Assembly: GCA_033398695.1 (NCBI GenBank) | Contig: CM065801.1 | Span: 48,184,358 to 48,248,357, forward strand | DNA: 64,000 bases | DNA from: Orobanche coerulescens | Lineage: Eukaryota; Streptophyta; Magnoliopsida; Lamiales; Orobanchaceae | Direction: 5' to 3' | In this document: positions 43,897 through 52,866 of the stretch, piece after piece | Numbering within the stretch: the first letter of the stretch is position 1 | How the letters are laid out: each line of letters begins with the position of its first letter | Notes under the pieces: generated by a model | The model's input: the letters and a program-made list of their open reading frames with translations, nothing else | What the model was told of the DNA's origin: nothing | Database searches by the model: none | Made by a program: the position numbers and the translations under genes

Positions 43897-45432
43897 CCGG
43901 AGCCCCACCAATCTCCCAACACGGTCGCCCGAGTCGAACGCGAACAGGCCGGAAAGCTCATACAAGCCGACCCCTCGATTAACCTCGACGACCGTATCTA
44001 CATGCTTCAATCAAGAGAAGGGAACTTCGGAAGTCTCTCCCTAATTTCCCACCTCATTGAACAAAAGGCTACAGCCTGAGCTAACGCTTCGAAAAAGAGG
44101 ATGACTCGCTCGCCCTCTAAAGTTCGTCATCGACATGATGGACCTAGGCAGCGATCGCCTCCCCTAGCACAACGTATACCGTCAAGGATCGTCATATGAC
44201 ATGATGGTCCGAGGTAGAAGAGTGCCGCCATGGTCGCGAAAATCGATTAAACCGACGATCCGTCCATGCAAGGTTCCTTTGGGCTCCGATCGCTCGCCCT
44301 TCGTTTAGATACGAGGCGGGCGTAGCTGAAGGTCTCTCCAAAATAAATCAAAGGATTACTCACTCGCTCTCTAAAGTTCGTCATCTACATGAAGAACCTA
44401 GGCAGGCGATCTCCTCCCCTTACACAACGTATACCGTCGAGGATCGTCATCTGACTTGATGGTCCGAGGTAGAAGAGTGTCGCCATGGTCGTGGAGGACG
44501 ATGGAACCGTTCTTTGCGCCCATGCAAGGTCCCTTTGGGCCACGATCGCTCGCTCTTCGTTTAAATACGAGGCCGGCGTAGTATGAGGGCCCTCCAAAAC
44601 TAATCTGTGGACACGTTCGCCCGCCCTCAAAGGTCCATCACTTAATGTGGTGGGTCCTTCCCGGACAATGCGACGCGTCCCTCCCCCCGTCTCAAGGTAT
44701 ACCGTCGAGGTTCGCCATCTTAATGGCGGGCCGAGGTAGAAGCAGAGCTAACAAGCCGAAGACGTGGAGTTGATTAATCCGACGACGCCCCGCGCAAGGA
44801 ATCTTCCAGACCAAGACCGCACGCCCTTCGTTTAAATACGAGGCGAGGCGCAGCCTTCGGAAGACCCTGCCAATTAAGCGAGTCGCGAGAACTTAGCCAT
44901 CAGACGGAATGTCGCTCGCGCACAAGACATGATCATGGAGATCGGTCCATCGAACTCCGCAATCGTGCACGGCTCCTCAAGACCGAGATGGACGGCCTTT
45001 CGAGGTTTCGACAAAATTGACGACCGCTCACTCAACAATTTATTTTCGTCCCCTTACTTCCACTAAGTGAACAAAAATAAGGGGGAAGAGGTCGGAGCTA
45101 TTTATATGACGATCGTCCCTATTCAATTACATACGGAGAGCGGCATTATTCAGATATTTGTGTAGCGATCGAATTTGTTGTAAAAGTTATCTATGTGAGT
45201 TTATCAATTCACTTGGAGCTACACTCGCAACAATCTCTCCTCACACATCTATACAAAGTCATGCATTGACTCAGAAAACTAATCATTCAAGTAATAAACC
45301 GAAGAAGCAAACATTCATTGCATTACTTGAAATTTCAGAAGTACATACACGGTCGCCCGAAGGCCTAAGTACTACAAAGAGAAAGCTACAAAATTACAAG
45401 ACAACAAGCTAAAACAATAAGGACGAAGAGCC
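43897..45432 (+). repeat. Element X post-gag region with ~255-bp repeat array
   Basis: Three diverged units start near 44111, 44365 and 44622 (CGCCCTCTAAAG / CGCTCTCTAAAG / CGCCCTCAAAGG). Each carries TCGTTTAAATACGAGG (44301 with one change, 44557, 44828). No ORF of note. In related plant elements such arrays lie in the 3' part and have been proposed as a source of satellites. The 3' UTR of the antisense gene would extend into 45000-45432. Confidence 0.75.
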
Positions 45433-46300
45433 TCAGGCCCCTGCCTGGCCTTCGCCTTCAACCTCCGGATCGGCCCGCGATCCTTCGCCAGCTTCCGGAG
45501 CGGCCTCTCCGTCCGCCAGAGCGTCAGGATGAACAAGATTCGCCGGAGTCGGGTACCAGCTCAGGTCTACGCCGATTTCCGAGAGATCCAAGATCGGCAC
45601 GGAGAAGTCAGGGTGAAGAGGGTCCTCCAACACATACGACTTGAAGTTTTCAGCAAGAGGGCCGACCTCCAACCCTCCCTTCTTAGCAGCTCGGAGCGAG
45701 TCAGCGAACGCCATATAATAGGTAAACTCGCTGACAAACTCCACGTTGAGAAAGGGATTGGCATCGGTCGCCTCCTGCTTCCCTTTCAACTCGGCAACTG
45801 CCTATTGCACATCCTGGAGCTCGGCCTCCTTCTCAGCGGCCAATTGCAACCGTCGGGCATCTGTCATCCGGTCCCGAAATCGTTCGGCCGTCGCCCGGGC
45901 TTGCTCGGCATCCTGTCTCGCCAGCTCAAGTTCATGGCTCGCCCGCTTAGCTGCATCCAGGGAGTCCTTCTCCATAGCCACAATCCTGTCGGCGAACTCG
46001 GCGTTCTCTTTCCGAGCGGCCTCAAGGTCCTCCTGTAGACGTGTAGTAGAAGGATGCCCCTCGAACTCCTGCACAGCCTGGGCAGCCATCGTCGCCGCCT
46101 GGAGGGAGAGAGCGAAAGCAGCTTGCATCGCATTCCCGGATTGCTGGCGAGCGATCGCATCTAAGTCCGTCGTCCAGGCCTTCGGCAAAGCAGAAACGGT
46201 CCAATTGACGTATAGCGGGACATCGTAGGCCGCACGAGAAGATCGGCTCGGCAAGAAATCCAGCACCATCAGCGGGCAAGATGGGTTAGTGCTACGGATC

Positions 46301-46372
46301 CTGCATCAAAACGACAAAAGTTAGCACATTTCCCACGCAAGTGACGAAATTCAACAAACAAACGAAGTTTAC
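46301..46372 (-). other. Predicted intron 3 of the antisense gene
   Basis: 72 nt, GAGAG|GTAAAC donor and GATGCAG|GATCC acceptor. Removing it joins the exon 3 and exon 4 frames. Confidence 0.7.
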
Positions 46373-46766
46373 CTCTCGGCTCTCTCGGGGTCGCGACCAA
46401 AGTATGGCTTCCCGCGAGGGGTCTCAGCCTCAGCGATCGCCATCTCTCGCAAGAAAGCCGCAGAGGGCGTAGGATCACTCTCCGGAAGGACAGCAGTGAT
46501 TGGAGGCGCGGCGATCGGCACCCCACCGGCAGGGGCAGAAACTGGAGTTTCTTATAACCTCTGCCGCTTGCGGTTCGCCCGGAGCCCCTCCTCCCGAGGT
46601 TCCTCCTCCGATATGATCGGCTCCACGATGGGCCTCACCTCCGGAATGATAGGTAACGCCACAGGAGGAGCTCGAGATGACTTCTTCTGGCGAAGACGGC
46701 CCAAAACTCCAGGGTTCGACATAGCTATCTCCGGTGGGGGCTCCAAGAAACGAGGAAGGCGAACTT

Positions 46767-46852
46767 CTGCAATAAAGAGCAATCAAACAAATGGTCAGAC
46801 ACTCTCCAAGCAGGATGATCGCCAAGCAAATGGAGATCACAGAAACTCATAC
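46767..46852 (-). other. Predicted intron 2 of the antisense gene
   Basis: 86 nt, CTCGG|GTATGAG donor and TTTATTGCAG|AAG acceptor. It is T-rich on the sense strand of the gene. Confidence 0.72.
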
Positions 46853-47017
46853 CCGAGACTGAGAGATTTCTCGAAAAGCGGAATAGCCGAGCAGACAGCC
46901 AACGACTCTCCTTGTTAATCCGGTGAGCGTCTAAGTCGTCGTCCGACAGACTTCGTATCCGCTCCCAGACGACCAGGAAATCGAAAGGTAGCTCGTCGAT
47001 CGCCGGAATGTGGAAAC

Positions 47018-47086
47018 CTGCAAAAGGAAGACCAAATTAGATCAGTTCAGAACATATCCGAACAAAGGGAGAGTCAAAACCCTTAC
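47018..47086 (-). other. Predicted intron 1 of the antisense gene
   Basis: 69 nt, CCGA|GTAAGG donor and CCTTTTGCAG|GTTTCC acceptor. Short for a plant intron but within the functional range. Confidence 0.7.
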
Positions 47087-48176
47087 TCGGAGTTCTCTCC
47101 CGAAATCCTGTGGGAATGTTCAGTTCGCCCGTGGGGTTGTCACTCGCTGAGGCTTTCTAGGCACCGGCGACCCAGAACCACTTCGTCGGATCGCCCCGCA
47201 CCTTGTTCGGGACTCCGAGGATCACCCGACCGTATCGGCCTTGAATATGATAGCCTCCGACCGACCCTTTCTGAGCCGTCAGCTTGAACAGGTGGTTCAT
47301 CTCCAACGGCGAAGGAAGGCGGTACAATCGGTGACCGCCGAACAAGGTGAGAGTGCAAATGATCTGGAGCCAGGCATTCGGCGTCAACTGGAGCGGTGCC
47401 ACGTTCCAAGCAGCCAGCAGATGGGATACAGAGAACGACAAAGGAAACCGCAGCCCAGCCTCCATGATTGCTTCGTTCACGGTGACCATGCCCTCCGGAG
47501 GCTGATCGGCTCGTTCATTCTCGGCCGGCACAAAAAGATCCACGTATGAAGGGATATGAAACCTCGTCCTCCAGACGGACAGGTCCTTCCTGGTCGCCGA
47601 GCTCCTTATCTGACCAAGGGACCATAGAGATCGCTGCGCAGCCCGAAATAGCGATCGCTTAGGGGGTTGATAAGGATGAGCGATCGAGTACTCCCGGTAA
47701 TCGAATCTAGGAGACGGACCGGCCAACCTCTCCATAATCTCAGCAAAGGCCACATAGGCCTGGCCAAAGGCACTATGCTGCTCCCAGTAGGCCCTCACCG
47801 CCAAATCTCTCTCCATCTGCGAGCGTCGGTGCTCAACCGCCGCATCCCTAGCGACGTCGGCCTCATTAAATAGCGCCTCGACTTCCGCGGGATCAATACC
47901 GGCGCAGATAGCTTCGGCGGCCGTCTCTAGATGGAATCCTGCAGAAGGTCCTTCCCGGACATTGGAAGCCCCGGCAGCGGAGGTGGTGCCCTTTCCGTGC
48001 GAAGAAGATGTTCCAGACATTCTCGAATTAAGAATAGGAGAAAAGGAGTGTCTTTTCTTACCAAAGATTGAATCGATCGACGATCGGCAGTCATATCTCC
48101 ACAAAAATTCTTCAGCGATATTATCCTTCTTTCTCCGATAAAAGCGCGTAAGGGTCTTAACCCTGCAACCCAGCGC

Positions 48177-48185
48177 CTTTTTATA
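48177..48185 (-). promoter_or_regulatory. TATA box of the antisense gene
   Basis: TATAAAAAG on the minus strand (context TATCCTATAAAAAGGCGC), 157 bp upstream of the antisense ATG. It would start transcription near 48150 towards the gag. It lies inside the element but outside the LTR, so the antisense gene appears to have its own promoter. Confidence 0.65.
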
Positions 48186-48527
48186 GGATATGGCAGGGAC
48201 TTCTGTGCAATTAAGGATAATCTCAGGGGTTGGAGCGCAACCATCGTAATTAATGCTCCCTTGAAACCCGTGTACGCGTCTTTTGAAGGATGTGCCAGAC
48301 GAGGAGTCATAAGTAACCATCGGTCTCCCCCAACAGGAGCCCGACACGTGCCCCGGAGACTTTTCCGCAACCGCTGTCATCTCCCGCTCATTTCAGCGAC
48401 CGACCAGGTCGTCCAAATTCAAAACCAAACAGCTCAAAGACGATCGCCAGTTCCGTAAAGAGTCACTCGTCAAAATTCAGCGATCGCCGGCAGAACCACC
48501 TCACCCCACGTTTCCAACATTGGAGCG

Positions 48528-48541
48528 AGTTGGGGGGAAAT
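48528..48541 (+). promoter_or_regulatory. Polypurine tract (element X)
   Basis: GAGTTGGGGGGAAAT directly before the 3' LTR TG at 48542. Confidence 0.75.
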
Positions 48542-49697
48542 TGTTGTGTCGAGATTTATTCACCTCGACAGGCGATCGACTTCAAGGGCCGAGCGACCGA
48601 GTCCACAACCAATCAAGCTGTGGCGTACTCGCCTAAACGAAGATAACAGTCCACCTTCGAGTATCTAGTGATCGACTCTCAAGGCGATCGCCCTTGGCAC
48701 CTAGCGATCAACTCTGGTGCCCGACTTAGGACGACCGTCCTGTACCACGACATAGACCTTCGTCCATCAAAATCCACGAAGACTGGATCTCAAAGTAGCG
48801 CCCATGTGCAGATCCGCGACAGGCGCCGCATTTCATGGATCGTTGACCATAGCCTATCACCACATTATCACCTACCGACAGACCCGCCGAAAGGTACAAG
48901 GTGGGACTGCCCGTGACAGCGACTCAGACGTGTGCAGACTTCTCATTGGACCGCACAGCTGGCTGCCAGCAACTCCTGCAGACTTTAAGAAGACCAGCCC
49001 ATGTGCTAAAAGACGATCGCCCGCTTATTATAATACAGCAGAGGCGATCGCCCGGCTTCTCCCAGTCCTATAAATAGAGAACTTCCAGCAACTGGAAAAA
49101 GGTTCTCTCTTCTCAGTTGGCAATTCATTCCTATCAGCTGGGAAATCATTCCGAAAAACATTCACAAAGGTTCCTCTCAGTTGCAACCACATGAAGAACA
49201 CATACACACTTTCAGGCTCTCGGCTTCATCTCTCAGATCTACCTTAGGATTTCTCTATCAGCACCTCTCAACCAGAAGACGGTCGGCAGAAGCAAGAAGT
49301 CTCCACAGCGCAGATTTGAAGAGACTCACAAGCCCAGGAGCTCAGACATATAGCAGCTACACACCGTGAGAGACTGTCGATTTCTGACGGTCGTCACAGC
49401 TCATCAAAGTTGTTACAAGAACTCACAGAGCATCATATCTGGTTCTTCCGGCAATCTACACGCTCACTAGCTAAGATAACTAGGGTCTTTACACTCATTG
49501 TAATTGTACTCTAAAATTAATACTGGTATCCCAGAATATTCGTATTATTAATATCTCGCGAGAGCATTCAAGCCCGGTACTAACAACCCCAGCAAATCTT
49601 GTGTTATTTACTTTTCCCACGGAAGTGTTCTCACATTTGTTTGCTATCCATCCATTCCAGCAATATTCATCTTCGGATAATATTTTGGGTAGCAACA
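48542..49697 (+). repeat. Element X 3' LTR
   Basis: 1156 bp, same length as the 5' LTR with scattered substitutions. TATAAATA at 49069-49076. Confidence 0.93.
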
Positions 49698-49702
49698 AAC
49701 CA
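49698..49702. other. Target site duplication AACCA (right, element X)
   Basis: Matches 41073-41077; Copia coding sequence resumes in register. Confidence 0.93.
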
Positions 49703-50116
49703 CAAGTGTGAAACTTGTGTAGAGGCAAAATTAACTCTATCTCCATTCCGACAAGTGGAAAAAAACACCAAACCTTTAGAATTAATACATAGCGACCTAT
49801 GTGATTTGAAGTATGTTCAAACTAGAGGTAGAAATAAATATTTTATTACTTTTGTGGATGATAGTACTAAATATTGCTATGTATATTTGCTTAAAAGCGA
49901 AGATGAAGCTATAGAGAAATTCATTCTTTATAAAATAGAAGTTGAGAATCAATTTAATGCGAAGATAAAAGTATTAAGGAGTGACCGTGGAGGTAAATAT
50001 GTGTAACCATTCGGCAAATATTGTTCGCAACATGGGATTATTCATGAGGTCACTGCCCCATATGCACCACAGCCAAATGGTGTGGCGGAACAAAGAAAAA
50101 AAAAATTAATCAATAA
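49703..50116 (+). pseudogene. Old Copia element: integrase fragment
   Basis: Continues the pre-integrase sequence left of element X. Visible parts: the cysteine pair [10 protein letters not shown], the core with [13 protein letters not shown] (first Asp), [11 protein letters not shown] (second Asp) and, after an in-frame TAA at 50004-50006, [13 protein letters not shown] (Glu). The coding sequence then stops abruptly at about 50116, where unrelated LTR-like DNA begins. RT and RNase H are missing. Confidence 0.85.
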
Positions 50117-51210
50117 GAAGTCGAAGATGCACGAGAAGGACAGAAAAGAAGTAAGTCTTACGGAAGCTAACGTACACTATAACCAAAGTATAACTTACGC
50201 AAAATATCAAGTCAGTGAGTACTGCATTCTGCATCGAAGCAGATAACGCACGCTAATAGAAAGATTAGCGCATGCAAGGAAGAAGGCATTACGTATGCTA
50301 CACTGGTAGACGAACGTACGCTATGCAAGGTGTATTTCGAATTCAAATAAAATCAATTCATTAGATTGATTCTAGAAGGTCAAAAAGCATGCAACGGATC
50401 TATGGGAGTTAACGTACATTATGGAGATATGATAATGTACGCTAACAAAAGAGGCAGAAGCTACTGGACTGTTTTGTGCAACATGTAACGTACGTAACAT
50501 GTTATGTTAACGTACGTAGCTGGCTTACGTATGCTACGGTGACATATAACATACGCTATGAAGGGGACAGTCAACAACGACTAGTTTAGGCTTCGCTAGT
50601 TTAGGATTTGAAGCCTATAAATACCACTTTATATGGTATTCACCTCACAACAACTTCAAGCAAATTATTCATACTTTCGATATTGTTATATTCATTATTG
50701 CTATTGTAATCGAGCATAATTGATAAGAGTTGGAGCGTTTAATTCACTCAACCAAACACGAGAGGAAAGAAAGGATTCTAGATTTGATTCGGTGTTATTA
50801 GGATCAAGGATCCGGCATTGCTAGAATCATAATCTAAATCCAAGTGATATTTTTCTAGCACCGATAGAAAGCTACAAAGGTTGATTCCTTATCCGATAGA
50901 AAAGGAAAATCGTTTATCTTGGACCGACGTAAAGACAAGATTGTAACGGTTTATCTTGAATCGATAGAAGACAAGATTGTAACAATTTCCCCTCGGGTCG
51001 ATAGAAGACAAGGCAGAAAGGTTTATCTTAAGCCTATAGAAAAAGATACGAAGCGAGGACGTAGGCACATTGCCGAACCGCTATATATCGCTGTGTCATT
51101 TACATTCCGCACTTAGTCACTTCCACAATCACACTTCTTATGTTGTTCAGATTAAAAGAACTATAATTTATTTATGCTTTTGCATTTTGGTACGTGTTTT
51201 TCACTGTGAG
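50117..51210 (+). repeat. Unassigned LTR fragment with ACGTACGT motifs and TATA
   Basis: The first part (50170-50570) has AACGTACGTAAC / TAACGTACACTAT-type motifs, echoing the chromovirus U3 at 29190-29600. A TATA box CCTATAAATACC is near 50620. A C/A-rich leader follows, then near-tandem ATCGATAGAAGACAAGATTGTAAC units of about 40 bp (50930-51045), and GACGTAGGCACATTGCCGAACC near 51058. The last motif is common at the R/U5 of Tork-type Copia LTRs. No ORF of note. It ends at the SIRE insertion point. Confidence 0.5.
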
Positions 51211-52371
51211 TGTTGGCCACTAATTATACTGGATACAGCTTGGAAAGTAGTTTAAACAACAAGCTGTACGGATTTTAAATCTGAGTGCGTAGCGGAAGTC
51301 TTAAATACAGTAAGTTGCTGTGGATACAGCAACTCGATGTGCAGTGTATACTTAAATAATCACAGTAATTAAAACAAGTAAGGCAGAAGGTAAATAACAC
51401 AATATTTAAAGTGGTTCGAGGTAAACACCTCTACGTCTACTGGTCCTCCACACAGGAGTAAAAAGTTTATTATAATTACTGCGTACACAACTACGTAATT
51501 ATAACAACACACAATCAATATATCGTTCACACAGATTGATATAAAGATCTTAGCTTCAACCGTTCACACAGATTGGTTTGAGCTAATGCTTTGACTAGCT
51601 TCTTCACACACATTTCTGAAGCTTCGTCTTCTTCGATGCAATTCCTTCACACACGGTTCTGGAGTAGCAACGATTACTCAGTCCACACAGGGCTGATCTG
51701 GGTTTGTTCAAAGGATAGAACAGGGAATGAACAACAGCTTTGACTTTCTGAACTTCTAGCTAATGAAGTGTTGTTCAAGATGTTGAGCACTGTATATCTC
51801 TTAGATCTGAGTTGCAGTAAGCTTCTTGGAGATATGTTTTGCTCTGATGAATATAATAATAGCTTTGTCACTTGGTAATTGATCTTCAACGCCTTGATGA
51901 GATATATATAGTCTTCTGAAAATATATCCGTTGAGATAAATCCGTTGAGCAAAATTCCGTTCCAACGGGATGAAAAAGCACGATCCGGATTTTGCAGGAT
52001 TTGAAGATCTGTTGACTTACAGTATTTAAATACTTTATCTCTTAGTATTTAAATACTTCTTATATCAACGGGACTTGTCTTCTGAAGATTCTTTCTTTGT
52101 CCTGTTGAGAGCTGTATGGAAGATCACTGTTTTGTTGATTCGAGACAGCTTCCATACTTAGTCTTTATAAGACTTCTTTGTTGTACTGAAAGGTTCCACT
52201 ATATGCTGGATCAATGACAGGTCTTCGTCACAGGTTGAAACTTCAACTTATCGATACAGTTTTCTTACTGTATTGAGGATTGGCATATTGTCAAAACCTC
52301 TTATCATCACTATTCGATACAGAGATTGATTATCCTGGCTGTTTTGATACAGGGTATTTGTTATCCCAACA
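51211..52371 (-). repeat. SIRE 3' LTR
   Basis: 1161 bp, TGTTGGCCACTAATTATACT...GTTATCCCAACA with matching inverted ends (TGTTGG/CCAACA). Minus-strand TATA (CTATATATATC) at about 51902-51911. Repeated CACACAG motifs lie in the part downstream of transcription start. Confidence 0.93.
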
Positions 52372-52866
52372 ATTTCCCCCTTTTTGACAATTCGCCAAGA
52401 CTTTAAATCTTTCAAGTCCTTCTTGATGATGCCAAAACCTTCTTCATGAAGAGAATGACTTTCTAGAAGACTTCTGGCAGATTTCTTGGTCTTCTGTCAA
52501 ATGGTCTGTCTTTCAGCAACTTAGTCTAATTTATGAACTGCTCGCAGGCGAGTTAGATACAGCTAAGAATTTTTACAACTCAAGCTTATGATTAGCGCGC
52601 AGGCACAATCTTACAATGTATTCTAAATGCATACAACTGAAATTATGAACTTTTCGTAGACAAGTTCGTACAGCTTAATTTTCAAACAAATTTATATACT
52701 TGTGATTGTTATCTCAACAACTTAAGTTATGTAATCATACATCAACACAGTAGATTACGAGTTGTAATCTTTCAAGACAAGCAAACATTTTTATTGATAT
52801 TCAAAAAAATAAAGTACAAGGTTTGTTGTTTCGAAAGAAAAATTACAAACGAAAATTACAAGGATT
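52372..52866 (-). other. SIRE 3' untranslated region and polypurine tract
   Basis: The minus-strand purine run AAAAAGGGGGAAAT (52372-52385) abuts the LTR. The rest is noncoding sequence after the extra ORF. Confidence 0.8.

Larger units (their letters stand above)
45433..48020 (-). pseudogene. Antisense ORF gene of element X (PF04195-like, four exons)
   Basis: Exons: 48020-47087, 47017-46853, 46766-46373, 46300-45433. Each junction is GT-AG with a pyrimidine-rich acceptor (TTCCTTTTGCAG, GCTCTTTATTGCAG, CGTTTTGATGCAG). Splicing keeps one frame of 787 codons throughout. Start ATG at 48018-48020 (MSGTSSSHGKG). Exon 1 resembles the plant 'putative gypsy type transposon' domain family: HIPSYVDLFVPAENERADQP, GLRFPLSFSVSHLLAAWNV, LTPNAWLQIICTLTLF. 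Exon 2 continues that domain (FHIPAIDELPFDFLVVWER). Exon 3 is Pro-rich and basic. Exon 4 carries a long coiled coil (EDLEAARKENAEFADRIVAM onward) and an acidic tail. Three in-frame stops remain: TAG 47157-47159, TAA 46552-46554, TAG 45802-45804. So this copy is a pseudogene or needs readthrough. Function unknown. Confidence 0.75.
41078..49697 (+). mobile_element. Element X: non-autonomous Tat-lineage retrotransposon with gag and a spliced antisense gene
   Basis: 8620 bp with two 1156-bp LTRs, TSD AACCA, PBS, intact gag ORF, a repeat array and a minus-strand gene (45433-48020), then PPT. No protease, RT, RNase H or integrase can be found in any frame. Tat-lineage Ty3/gypsy elements are known to carry extra antisense ORFs between pol and the 3' LTR. 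Here gag and the antisense gene are kept while pol is gone. It sits in the integrase region of an old Copia element. Confidence 0.88.

Noticed and set aside
44100..44880. Regularly spaced TTTAAATACGAGG cores considered as a CRISPR-like array
   Set aside because: Spacing is about 255-270 bp and the whole unit is repeated, as in a diverged tandem repeat inside a plant retrotransposon.
35879..49697. GCGATCGC octamers as a sign of cyanobacterial contamination
   Set aside because: They sit in elements with plant LTRs, target duplications and Tat-type gag; the flanks are plant Copia sequence.
50117..51210. Endogenous pararetrovirus fragment
   Set aside because: No movement protein, coat protein or RT; the TATA and GCCGAACC-type motifs fit an LTR better.
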